The notes beneath the pieces were generated by a model, which searched no databases, was not told where the DNA came from, and was given only the letters and a program-made list of their open reading frames with translations. Position numbers and translations under genes: made by a program. Below, piece after piece: positions 1-6,328 of a DNA stretch of 7,543 nt (position 1 is its first letter; every line of letters starts with the position of its first letter). The stretch is from an uncultured Planctomycetaceae bacterium (GTDB lineage Bacteria; Planctomycetota; Planctomycetia; Pirellulales; Pirellulaceae): contig CAIYOB010000643.1 of assembly GCA_903927685.1 (NCBI GenBank), positions 1-7,543 of the forward strand, in the 5' to 3' direction.

Positions 1-1
1 G

Positions 2-127
2 CAGGGGTTGGGAATGGGGCTGCCCATCAGCCGGACGATCATCGAGTCGCACGGCGGCCAGATCCGCGCGGAGAACGGCGTCCGGGGAGGCGCCGTGTTT
101 TGTTTCACGCTTCCGGTGCAAGGATGA
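2..127 (+). CDS. Sensor histidine kinase, C-terminal fragment (partial)
   Basis: The first 41 complete codons form the end of an HATPase_c (GHKL) domain, and the gene begins outside the window. The visible part starts [19 protein letters not shown], the classic G2-box glycine-rich loop followed by the helix ending in ESHGG. It finishes with the last beta strands ([11 protein letters not shown]) and a TGA stop. These residues close over ATP in PAS-type kinases of the FixL/NtrB kind. The N and G1 boxes, DHp domain and any sensor domain are not visible, so the signal is unknown. The response regulator begins 69 bp downstream in the same direction and is the likely phosphotransfer partner. Family assignment is secure; specificity cannot be given. 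Confidence 0.88.
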   Translation, partial: QGLGMGLPISRTIIESHGGQIRAENGVRGGAVFCFTLPVQG

Positions 128-184
128 TTCGGCGCCCGCGCTGCGTGCGCGCTGGCCGCAGCAGCCCTCAGAACCCGTAGCTGC

Positions 185-190
185 AAGGAG
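185..190 (+). promoter_or_regulatory. Ribosome binding site of the FixJ-type regulator
   Basis: AAGGAG lies 6 nt before the ATG at 197 and fixes that start. It is one of the two strongest Shine-Dalgarno matches in the window. The 69-bp gap before it also holds a short CGCGC/GCGCG inverted repeat, but no T-run follows, so kinase and regulator are probably co-transcribed. Confidence 0.75.
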
Positions 191-196
191 AACCAC

Positions 197-814
197 ATGG
201 CCGACGAAGAACCCACCGTCTTCGTCGTCGACGACGACGAACAGGCGCGGAAATCGGTGTGCGCATTGGTGCGTTCGATGGGGTTTCCGGTCGAGTCCTT
301 TGCGTCGGGCGAAGAGTTTCTGGCGGCCTACATCGCGCCTCGCCCCGGGTGCCTGGTCACGGACTTTCGCATGCGGGGCATCAATGGCCTGGAACTGCGC
401 GAGGAACTGGTCCGCCGGCAATTGCCGCTGCCCTTCATCGTGCTGACCGCCCATGCCCGCACGCCGCTGACCGTTCGCGCGATGCAATTGGGGGCGGTGA
501 CACTGCTGGACAAGCCGTACGCGGACGACGATCTGTGGGACGCCATCCGCAAGGCACTGGCCGACGATGCCGCGGGAAGGGACCACCAGCTGCGCCGGCG
601 CGAGGCTCGCGACCGCCTGGGCGTCCTGACCAGCGGCGAACGCCAAGTCCTGGAAATGCTGACGGACGGCAGGCCGAACAAGCAGATCGCCAGCGAACTG
701 GGGGTGAGCATGAGAACGGTGGAAAGCCGCCGCCGCGAGATCTTTACCAAGCTGGGCACCGCGAGCCTGTCCGAATTGTTCCGGTTGGTCGCCGACGCCA
801 GGGGCCAGGACTAG
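197..814 (+). CDS. FixJ-type two-component response regulator (REC + LuxR-type HTH)
   Basis: This is a 205-residue cytoplasmic transcription regulator, the usual length for FixJ/TodT-like proteins. Residues 6-121 form a receiver domain. The acidic pocket is D12-D14, the phospho-acceptor is D56 (in LVTDFRMRGINGLEL), the switch residue is T84 and the conserved lysine is K106 in DKPY. Residues 142-200 form a LuxR/NarL-type helix-turn-helix with LTSGERQVLEML, NKQIASELGVS and the recognition helix TVESRRREIF. Phosphorylation by a cognate kinase normally allows dimerisation and DNA binding. The partner is presumably the kinase ending just upstream. The target promoters cannot be inferred. The TAG stop overlaps the stop of the convergent PAS-REC gene within CTAG at 811-814, which leaves no room for a terminator between them. 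Confidence 0.93.
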   Translation: MADEEPTVFVVDDDEQARKSVCALVRSMGFPVESFASGEEFLAAYIAPRPGCLVTDFRMRGINGLELREELVRRQLPLPFIVLTAHARTPLTVRAMQLGAVTLLDKPYADDDLWDAIRKALADDAAGRDHQLRRREARDRLGVLTSGERQVLEMLTDGRPNKQIASELGVSMRTVESRRREIFTKLGTASLSELFRLVADARGQD

Positions 815-2064
815 CGCGGCGCGGGACGCTCGCGGATCTGCTCCCGCAGGAACCGCCGGGCGATAAGTTCCAGTTGCTTGCCCGTGACCGGCTTGCCCAG
901 GCAATCGTCGCAGCCGGCTTCCAGACAGCTTTCCCGGTCCCCCTCGAGGGCGTGCGCAGTGAGCGCGACCACCGGCCCCTGCCAGCCTGCCCGGCGCAAT
1001 TCCCGGGTGGCCTGGACGCCGTTCATCACCGGCATGATCAGATCCATCAGGATCAGACCATAAGGGCGTCCTTCGGCCCGCGACTGCAAGGCCATTTCGT
1101 AGCCGGACTTGCCGTCACCGGCCTCGTCGACCTCCACCCCCAGACGCTTCAAATGCTCGCCGTTCACCGACCGCACACTGGCGACGTCGTCGACCAGCAG
1201 GACGCGCGCCGGCCGCGGTTCACGAGCCGGCGGCTGGCGCGCGTCGGCCGCCTGGTGCCTATCCCCGGATTTGTCCTCTGCGGTCTGCGGCGGTGCCGAA
1301 GGGGTGCTCACGGCTCCGCCCTTGTCGAGCGCCGGCGGCCCGCCCTCGATCCCCCCCTCGTCGCGGATAAAGGCCACAATCCCGTTCAGCAACTCCGTCA
1401 GTCCCAAGCCGTTGGCTTGAAGGACGCTCAGGGAACGGTCGGCGTCGCAGGCATTGCCGCCGCCACTCATCAACCGCCCGAAGGCATCCAGCAGCAAGTC
1501 CAACGACCGGCACAAATGCTCGCCCAGCGTGGCCAGCAGCGAGTGGTCCGCTCGGCTGACGGCCTCCGCGGCCTGTCGCGCCTGGGAGAGCTGCAGCAGG
1601 GCCTGCTTCTGCGAAGTGATGTCGCGGACCGAGCCGACCAACCGCAACGCCTCTTGCGGCCCGCAGCGGTGCGATTGGCCCTGAATGGCGATCCAACGAA
1701 TCTTGCCGTCCCGACACTGGACGCGGCACTCGGTCCACCATCCCGCACCCTCCTCGACGGCGCGCTCAAACGCCTGGTGGACCGCCGGTCGGTCCACGGC
1801 CAAGATGTGGTCCAGAAAGGTGGCCAGAGTCCACTTGGGCAGGTGCTGACTGGCCCCGAGGATCCGATCGCAGTGCGCCGACCGCCAGAACGCTCCGCTG
1901 GCGACCTCGAAGTCCCAGAAACCCACTCCCAAGGCGTCGATGATGTACTCCAAACGCTCCGGCATCGCCGCCCAGTCCGACCCCGGCGGGCTGGACGTGC
2001 GGCAGGCGTCGGAACTGTCCCGCGGCGCGGCGTTTTCAAGCAGGGCTGGGGCGGGCGTTTGCAT
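811..2064 (-). CDS. PAS-REC signalling protein with decayed histidine-kinase core
   Basis: From the ATG at 2064 this protein has 417 residues. A TTG at 2127 would add 21, including a short hydrophobic stretch; neither start has a convincing Shine-Dalgarno, and I prefer the ATG. Residues 34-151 are a PAS domain, PAS_3-like, ending in the typical GSVRDIT. Residues 155-237 are helical and align with a HisKA/DHp domain (ARQAAEAVSRADHSLLATLG). However, the position of the phospho-acceptor histidine holds E182, with H183 one residue later, and the following R-T-P is C-R-S. No N, G1 or G2 box follows; instead there is a Pro/Ala-rich linker (239-284). Residues 286-407 are an intact receiver domain with D292/D293, acceptor D341 in LILMDLIMPVMNG, T369 and K391. 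It therefore looks like a hybrid kinase that has lost its ATPase domain. It could be a phosphate-receiving scaffold or a sink for another kinase. No output domain is present. Confidence 0.82.
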   Translation of the reverse strand: MQTPAPALLENAAPRDSSDACRTSSPPGSDWAAMPERLEYIIDALGVGFWDFEVASGAFWRSAHCDRILGASQHLPKWTLATFLDHILAVDRPAVHQAFERAVEEGAGWWTECRVQCRDGKIRWIAIQGQSHRCGPQEALRLVGSVRDITSQKQALLQLSQARQAAEAVSRADHSLLATLGEHLCRSLDLLLDAFGRLMSGGGNACDADRSLSVLQANGLGLTELLNGIVAFIRDEGGIEGGPPALDKGGAVSTPSAPPQTAEDKSGDRHQAADARQPPAREPRPARVLLVDDVASVRSVNGEHLKRLGVEVDEAGDGKSGYEMALQSRAEGRPYGLILMDLIMPVMNGVQATRELRRAGWQGPVVALTAHALEGDRESCLEAGCDDCLGKPVTGKQLELIARRFLREQIRERPAPR

Positions 2065-2154
2065 TCCACGAACCGATTCTGGCGGGAGGGAGCAGACCAA
2101 AACCGTGAATCCGAAGGCAACGGCCAAGCATAGGCGGCCGAGTTCTTTGCCGTG

Positions 2155-2183
2155 AGTATACTAGGCGGTGCACGACATGCCAG
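2155..2183 (-). promoter_or_regulatory. Putative sigma70-type promoter of the PAS-REC gene
   Basis: On the - strand, CTGGCA (2183-2178, 4/6 match to TTGACA) is followed after 17 bp by TATACT (2160-2155, 5/6 match to TATAAT). Transcription would start near 2148, leaving a leader of about 20 nt to the TTG or about 85 nt to the ATG at 2064. It lies in the 147-bp gap after pheT, so the PAS-REC gene can be its own unit. No clear terminator for pheT was found in that gap. Planctomycete promoters are poorly defined, so this rests on the general bacterial consensus. Confidence 0.45.
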
Positions 2184-2274
2184 AGGGCAGCGGCGATTTA
2201 GGCTGGATCGTCTCGAACCACCGCCGGTCGTGGTCACACCGCGAGAGCCGGCCTTGTCCGTGCCCGCCCAGCGG

Positions 2275-4296
2275 TCAAACGCCTCCCAGCAGCACGGCGG
2301 CGTGAGCTTGATGGCACGCTTCGACCACCCGTTGCCGGATCCCGTCGGCTTCCTCGTTGGTCAACGTCCGCTCGCGGGAACGTAGCGTGAGCGAGAACAG
2401 CAACCGTTTCTTGCCGGCTCCATCTTTCTTCGGATCGCGGTACGTTTCCTGGTAGCGGAGGCTTTCCAGGCACTCGCCCGCCGATTGCTGGACGGTCCCG
2501 GCCAGCGCGGCCCAGCGGACGGATTCGTCGACGATCAAGTTCAGGTCGCGATCGATCGCCGGATAGGGGCTCTGCTCGGCGTGCTTGGGAATCAGGTCGG
2601 CCAAGCCCACCAGGACGGACAGCCGGATCTCGGCGATCGTGGCCCCGGCCCGCAAGCCGGTTTGTTTCCCAGCCTCGGCGGACAGTTCGCCCAGGTAGCC
2701 CAGGCACTGGCCCTGCACGCGGAGTTCGGAGGACTTGACCGGGTCCAGCAGCGGCTGCCTGGTATCGACGGCTTCCAACTGCGTGCCGGGACGCAGCACC
2801 GCCAGCAGGGCCTCGACGACGCCTTTGACCCGGTGGTAATCGCCGCCCGAGACGATAGCCAGCGTCCGCTGTTCCTGCGGCAGGCCGTCGCCCGCGGGCA
2901 GGTAGACCCGCGCCGTCTCGAACAGCTCGATCACCGGATTGCCGAGGGATTCGTTGACCCGACGGGCCTCCAGCAGACTGGGGATCACACTCCGCCGCAG
3001 CCGGTCGGCGCCCTTGAGCATCGGCGTGCTGGTCTGCAGCGCGGGAGCGTCCGTCCAAGGGCTGAAGACGCCGACCCAGTCCTCGGGCACCACGCTGGTT
3101 GTGATCGCTTCATCGAACCCCGCGCACAGCAGGACCTGCCGGACTTTGCCCAGCACGCGGTCCTCGTCGCTGCGGTGCGACGGCGCCATCGGCACGCCCA
3201 CGTCTTCCGGAATCCGGTCGTAGCCGTACACGCGGGCGACTTCTTCGATCAGGTCGATCTCGCGCGTCAAATCGCGGCGCCAGCTGGGCGGAACGACCGT
3301 CAGCGAACGGTCGTCGCGGGCTGTGTCGGGGCAGCCCAGGGCCGCCAGGATCCGCCGCACTTCGTCGGCGGGAATCTCGATCCCGATGATCCGCGGCAGT
3401 TGCGCCAGCCGCAACGTAATCGGCTCGCGAACGGGGATCTCCTGGCCTACCGAGATCACGCCCTCGGCAAGCCGCCCGCCGGCCAGCTGCAGGATCAACT
3501 CGCAGCAGCGGCGGCTGGCCCAGTCGATTCCGCGCGGATCGACGCCGCGCTCGAACCGATACGACGACGGACTGTGCAGGGTCAGCCGGCGCGCCGTGGT
3601 GCGGATGGACAGTGGAGCAAAGTCGGCCGCCTCGATCAGCACGTCCGTGGTGGACGCAGAGACCTCGGTCTGAGCACCGCCCATCACGCCGCCCAAGGCC
3701 ACCGCCCGCTGGGCGTCGGCGATCACGCACATCCCCCGCTCCAGCGGATACGACTTGTGATTGATCGCCTCGAACAACTCGCCGGGCCGCGCCTCGCGGA
3801 CGATGATCTCCGGACCGGCCAGCTTGGCGAAATCGAACGCATGCAGCGGCTGGCCGCATTCCATCAGCACATAGTTCGTGACGTCCACGACGTTGTTGAT
3901 CGCCGGGATGCCGAGCGTCGCCAGCCGTTCGACCAGCCACTGCGGACTGGGCCCGATCTGCACGCCCTGGATCACACGCGCCGTGTACCGCGAGCACAGG
4001 TCGGGGCACTCGATGGCCACCTTGGTCAACTCCGTCACCGGCGGCCCCCCCGCGGCGGGCTGCGGCACCGGCAGGCACAAGCCGGTCTGCCACAACACCG
4101 AGACTTCACGCGCGACGCCGATGTGCCCCAGGCAGTCAGGCCGATTGCTGGTGACTTCCAGGTCGATCTGCAGATCGTCCCCCAGCGGCCGAGTCTCCTC
4201 GTGGTTCAACCCGGCCATCGCCAGCCGCTCGACCAATTCGCCGGGCGACATCTTCAAGGCAACGTAATCTTGCAGCCATTTCCAAGAGACTAACAT
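2275..4296 (-). CDS. pheT: Phenylalanine--tRNA ligase beta subunit, short form
   Basis: This is the beta subunit of the cytoplasmic (alphabeta)2 enzyme that charges tRNA-Phe. It also carries the site that hydrolyses mis-charged Tyr-tRNA-Phe. The 673 residues compare with about 795 in E. coli. The N-terminus (MLVSWKWLQDYV...MAGL) runs straight into the SNRPDCLGHIGVAREV motif, so the EMAP-type tRNA-binding OB domain normally inserted between them is absent. The B3/B4 editing region follows at about 97-275, with NNVVDVTNYV and LHAFD. B5 is at about 285-364; D342, D348, E351 and E352 sit where the family coordinates magnesium. The catalytic-like core covers about 370-565, and the FDX-ACB anticodon-binding domain about 577-672 (YPAIDRDLNLIVD). 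The frame is intact to TGA. The gene starts 48 bp after pheS, so the two are surely co-transcribed. The ATG has only a weak upstream GGG. Confidence 0.97.
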   Translation of the reverse strand: MLVSWKWLQDYVALKMSPGELVERLAMAGLNHEETRPLGDDLQIDLEVTSNRPDCLGHIGVAREVSVLWQTGLCLPVPQPAAGGPPVTELTKVAIECPDLCSRYTARVIQGVQIGPSPQWLVERLATLGIPAINNVVDVTNYVLMECGQPLHAFDFAKLAGPEIIVREARPGELFEAINHKSYPLERGMCVIADAQRAVALGGVMGGAQTEVSASTTDVLIEAADFAPLSIRTTARRLTLHSPSSYRFERGVDPRGIDWASRRCCELILQLAGGRLAEGVISVGQEIPVREPITLRLAQLPRIIGIEIPADEVRRILAALGCPDTARDDRSLTVVPPSWRRDLTREIDLIEEVARVYGYDRIPEDVGVPMAPSHRSDEDRVLGKVRQVLLCAGFDEAITTSVVPEDWVGVFSPWTDAPALQTSTPMLKGADRLRRSVIPSLLEARRVNESLGNPVIELFETARVYLPAGDGLPQEQRTLAIVSGGDYHRVKGVVEALLAVLRPGTQLEAVDTRQPLLDPVKSSELRVQGQCLGYLGELSAEAGKQTGLRAGATIAEIRLSVLVGLADLIPKHAEQSPYPAIDRDLNLIVDESVRWAALAGTVQQSAGECLESLRYQETYRDPKKDGAGKKRLLFSLTLRSRERTLTNEEADGIRQRVVEACHQAHAAVLLGGV

Positions 4297-4344
4297 GGTG
4301 CACCCGCAGGGGACAGGTTTCTGAACAAGGCCAGCGTCGGGAGG

Positions 4345-5367
4345 CTAGAACTGGTGCAAGAACCGCACGTCGTTCTTGTAGAACTCGCGAATGTCCGTGA
4401 TGCCGTGCCGCCGCATGCACAGGCGTTCGATGCCCAGGCCGAACGCAAAGCCGACGACCTTTTCCGGGTCGTACCCGACAGCCCGCAACACGTTCGGATC
4501 GACCATCCCGGCGCCGCCGAACTCGATCCATTGCCCGTCCCAGTGGAAATCCGCCTCGACGCTGGGCTCGGTGAACGGAAAGAACGACGGGCGGAAGCGG
4601 ATGTGCACGTCGCGGCCCAGATAGCTGGTGGCAAACAGCCGCAGGACGCTCTTCAAGTCGGCCATCGTCACGCGGGTATCGATCAGCAAGCCTTCCATCT
4701 GATGGAACATCGGATAATGAGTCGCATCCGCCGTATCCGGGCGGTAGACGCGACCGAGGCAGATGATGCGGATCGGCGGCGGCGTCTGCTCCATGACGCG
4801 GATCTGCACCGTGCTGGTCTGGCTGCGCAACAAGGCCGTGCCGGATCCGATCGCCTTGCCGGCGGCGGCCAGGTAAAAATTATCCAGCGGATCGCGGGCC
4901 GGGTGCTCGCGCGGGATGTTCAGGGCCTCGAAGTTGTGCCACTCGTCCTCGACCTCCGGCCCATCGGCCACCGAGAACCCCAAGCGGCCCATGATATCCT
5001 TCAGTTCCTCGATCGTCTGGGTGATCGGATGCAGGCGGCCCAGCCGGAATGCCGTGCCCGGGACGGTCGGATCGAACAGGGGCTCGCACTTCTTGGCGGC
5101 GGCCGGTGCCGCCGCCCGCTCCGTCGCGGCCTTGAACGCGGCCTCGATCTGTTCCTTGGCCTCGTTAAAGCGTTTGCCGGCCGCAGGGCGATCCGCCTTG
5201 TCGATCTCCCCCATACCCTTTTGGGCCGCCTTGAGTCGGCCCTGCTTTGCGCCCAAGAACTCGACGCGCGCCGCTTCGAGCGCCTCCGCGTTGGCCGCGG
5301 AACCGAAAGCCTGCACCGCCTGTGCGGCCAAGTCGTCCAACTGCTGCAAGAAATCCGCGAGTGCCAT
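4345..5367 (-). CDS. pheS: Phenylalanine--tRNA ligase alpha subunit
   Basis: This is the catalytic subunit of phenylalanyl-tRNA synthetase. It activates phenylalanine with ATP and transfers it to the 2'-OH of tRNA-Phe, in complex with PheT. The 340 residues are the normal length. Residues 1-90 form the Ala-rich N-terminal coiled coil that contacts tRNA. Class II motif 1 is at about 110-131 ([14 protein letters not shown]). Motif 2 is at about 205-229 ([17 protein letters not shown]). The Phe-pocket strand is [12 protein letters not shown] (258-269), and motif 3 is [11 protein letters not shown] (306-316). A308 corresponds to E. coli Ala294, the residue that keeps bulky para-substituted phenylalanines out. 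The family's GCGMVHP segment reads GGAGMVDP here. The start is ATG with a weak GGACGG upstream. An intrinsic terminator lies 28 bp before the start codon, so expression probably depends on readthrough or antitermination from rplT. Confidence 0.98.
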   Translation of the reverse strand: MALADFLQQLDDLAAQAVQAFGSAANAEALEAARVEFLGAKQGRLKAAQKGMGEIDKADRPAAGKRFNEAKEQIEAAFKAATERAAAPAAAKKCEPLFDPTVPGTAFRLGRLHPITQTIEELKDIMGRLGFSVADGPEVEDEWHNFEALNIPREHPARDPLDNFYLAAAGKAIGSGTALLRSQTSTVQIRVMEQTPPPIRIICLGRVYRPDTADATHYPMFHQMEGLLIDTRVTMADLKSVLRLFATSYLGRDVHIRFRPSFFPFTEPSVEADFHWDGQWIEFGGAGMVDPNVLRAVGYDPEKVVGFAFGLGIERLCMRRHGITDIREFYKNDVRFLHQF

Positions 5368-5378
5368 AGTCGTGCCGT

Positions 5379-5397
5379 CCGGGGAACTGCCGGGGAA
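5379..5397 (-). repeat. Tandem TTCCCCGG direct repeat in the pheS leader
   Basis: Two perfect copies of TTCCCCGG (- strand), at 5397-5390 and 5386-5379, have their starts 11 nt apart, about one DNA turn. They lie between the U-tract of the terminator and the pheS start codon. The spacing would suit an operator or a repeated RNA-binding site, but chance in GC-rich DNA cannot be excluded. Confidence 0.4.
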
Positions 5398-5438
5398 ACA
5401 AAAAAAGAGATAGGCCTGGTGTCCAAGACCTATCTCTT
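5396..5438 (-). terminator. Intrinsic terminator / attenuator between rplT and pheS
   Basis: Read on the - strand, AAGAGATAGG (5438-5429) pairs perfectly with CCTATCTCTT (5414-5405). The 14-nt loop can pair further (CT..AG and CC..GG around ACA). The 3' arm runs directly into TTTTTTTGTTT (5406-5396), a strong U-tract. The + strand side has no T-run, so the signal acts only on transcripts coming from rplT. It starts 27 nt after the rplT stop codon and ends 28 nt before the pheS ATG. It could end the ribosomal-protein transcript or serve as an attenuator for pheST. No ORF with Phe codons lies in the gap, so a pheM-like leader peptide is not apparent. Confidence 0.85.
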
Positions 5439-5469
5439 CAGAAGTCGATACCGAGCGAACGGGTCTTAG
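5423..5469 (-). promoter_or_regulatory. Possible antiterminator pairing anchored on the rplT stop
   Basis: On the transcript, CUAAGACC (5469-5462), which contains the rplT UAA, can pair with GGUCUUGG (5430-5423). This gives 8 bp including one U-G wobble. The second strand takes the top two bases of the terminator's 5' arm and its loop, and leaves the rest of that arm inside the new hairpin loop. The two folds therefore compete. A ribosome on the rplT stop codon would cover the first strand and favour the terminator. This is a fold drawn by eye. Confidence 0.4.
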
Positions 5470-5822
5470 GCCGCCAGGGCCTGCTTCGCCTTTTCCACAA
5501 CCTGGTCAAATGCGGGCGGATCATGGATCGCCATCTCGGACAACGCCTTGCGATCCAGCTCGATGCCCGCCTTCTTCAACCCGCACATGAACTCGCTGTA
5601 CCGCAAGCCGCGCTCGCGAACCGCCCCGTTGATGCGGATGATCCACAGACTGCGGAAGTTGCGCTTGTTGACGCGCCGATCGCGGAACGCATACACACCC
5701 GCTCGCAGCAGCGTTTCCTTGACGGTCCGCAACAGCTTGCGGCGGCCGCCGACGTACCCTTTGGCACGTTTGAAATACCTTTTCTTGGCCCGATTGCTGG
5801 CCCATCCATTCTTCGTTCGCAT
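5466..5822 (-). CDS. rplT: 50S ribosomal protein L20
   Basis: L20 binds 23S rRNA early in assembly of the large subunit. It also represses its own operon in E. coli and B. subtilis by binding mRNA. The 118 residues are full length. The basic N-terminal tail ([20 protein letters not shown]) threads into rRNA. It is followed by [22 protein letters not shown], then [22 protein letters not shown] and the globular C-terminus with [18 protein letters not shown]. The start is ATG with GGGATGAG a few bases upstream. The 174-bp distance from rpmI is unusually long for this pair. The stop codon is part of a possible antiterminator for pheS. Confidence 0.98.
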   Translation of the reverse strand: MRTKNGWASNRAKKRYFKRAKGYVGGRRKLLRTVKETLLRAGVYAFRDRRVNKRNFRSLWIIRINGAVRERGLRYSEFMCGLKKAGIELDRKALSEMAIHDPPAFDQVVEKAKQALAA

Positions 5823-5996
5823 TGCGACTCATCCCATCAAATAACGACGTAAGGCCCCACCTGGCCCAGCAGGCGGTGTTCATTGCCCACGGCGCGTGAT
5901 TGCTTGGCTTGGATCTGACTCCTGGGGAGTGTCCACCGCTCGCGTCAGAACCGATCTTCTCAGAAAACGGCTCGAAAATGCCGGTCCAACACCGGT
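5823..5996 (-). other. Long rpmI-rplT spacer with overlapping inverted repeats
   Basis: This 174-bp gap holds no credible gene. Inverted repeats visible by eye are GAACCG/CGGTTC (5948-5953 with 5993-5998, overlapping the rpmI stop), CCGGT/ACCGG (5981-5985 with 5991-5995), CGGC/GCCG, TCTGAC/GTCAGA (5914-5919 with 5944-5949) and a tight ACTCC-TGG-GGAGT (5918-5930). Several are mutually exclusive because they share bases. This could be a structured rplT leader, possibly a site for L20 itself, but no known L20 motif was recognised. No clear promoter or terminator was found here. Confidence 0.35.
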
Positions 5997-6200
5997 TCAG
6001 TTGCTGTTTCCGGCCAACGCCCGACGGATATTGGCTTCCATCGACTTGTGTGCCACCGTGGTGCCGCGGAGCTTCTGACGTCGCTTTTTGGAGATGCGCG
6101 TCTGCAAGTGGCTTGTGCCAGCGTGACGATGCTTCGCATGCCCCTTGGCGGTCAAACGGAAACGCTTCTTCGTACCTTTGTGTGTTTTTTGCTTGGGCAT
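5997..6200 (-). CDS. rpmI: 50S ribosomal protein L35
   Basis: This is a small, highly basic protein of the large ribosomal subunit. It has 67 residues, against the usual 64-66. It opens with the family signature MPKQKTHKGTKKRFRLT and continues with HRHAGTSHLQ and SKKRRQKLRG. It precedes rplT as in most bacteria, but pheA, not infC, lies upstream. The ATG at 6200 is set by the conserved MPK..KTHKG start; the nearest Shine-Dalgarno-like bases (AAGG) are very close to it and probably weak. A possible promoter lies about 50 bp upstream. Confidence 0.98.
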   Translation of the reverse strand: MPKQKTHKGTKKRFRLTAKGHAKHRHAGTSHLQTRISKKRRQKLRGTTVAHKSMEANIRRALAGNSN

Positions 6201-6249
6201 AGCCTTGCGAGCCTTCGCGGAGATTGGACAGCTTTATTGGAAGCCCCAG

Positions 6250-6277
6250 AGTTTAATTGTTGTCGTCCGCGTGTGAA
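6250..6277 (-). promoter_or_regulatory. Putative promoter upstream of rpmI
   Basis: On the - strand, TTCACA (6277-6272, 5/6 match to TTGACA) is followed after 16 bp by TAAACT (6255-6250, 4/6 match to TATAAT). It sits in the AT-richer part of the 128-bp pheA-rpmI gap and would give a leader of about 43 nt. It would let rpmI-rplT be transcribed separately from pheA. Evidence is consensus matching only. Confidence 0.35.
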
Positions 6278-6286
6278 AGGGGGATT

Positions 6287-6299
6287 AGTCAAAATGACT
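6287..6299 (-). repeat. AGTCA-N3-TGACT inverted repeat upstream of rpmI
   Basis: A perfect 5-bp inverted repeat (AGTCA AAA TGACT on the + strand) lies 10 bp upstream of the putative rpmI -35 element. It could be a small operator or a chance palindrome. It lacks a T-run and is not a terminator. Confidence 0.3.
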
Positions 6300-6328
6300 G
6301 GACTTAGGCACGGCGGATGCCCGGCCTC

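Noticed and set aside
259..2133. 624-codon open frame on the + strand across the regulator and PAS-REC genes
   Set aside because: It overlaps two well-supported genes in other frames; the translation is Arg/Pro/Gly-rich with no domain. Long shadow frames are expected in GC-rich DNA.
2217..2234. ACCAC/GTGGT inverted repeat after pheT as a terminator
   Set aside because: The stem is only 5 bp with an 8-nt loop and no U-tract on the pheT strand.
2485..4293. 602-codon open frame opposite pheT
   Set aside because: It is a mirror of pheT codon structure, low-complexity and His/Arg/Gln-rich, with no recognisable motif.
5439..5465. T-box or Phe leader peptide before pheS
   Set aside because: Only 27 nt separate the rplT stop from the terminator; there is no room for a T-box and no short ORF with Phe codons.
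4354..5469. 371-codon open frame opposite pheS
   Set aside because: It is antisense shadow of a conserved gene and has no family features.
5521..5883. ORF starting in the rpmI-rplT gap and running out of frame through rplT
   Set aside because: It overlaps almost all of rplT in another frame; the first residues (MNTACWARWG) show nothing familiar and it is not Phe-rich, so it is not a convincing leader peptide.
6285..6290. TTGACT as the -35 element of rpmI
   Set aside because: No acceptable -10 lies 15-19 bp downstream; the TTCACA/TAAACT pair fits better.
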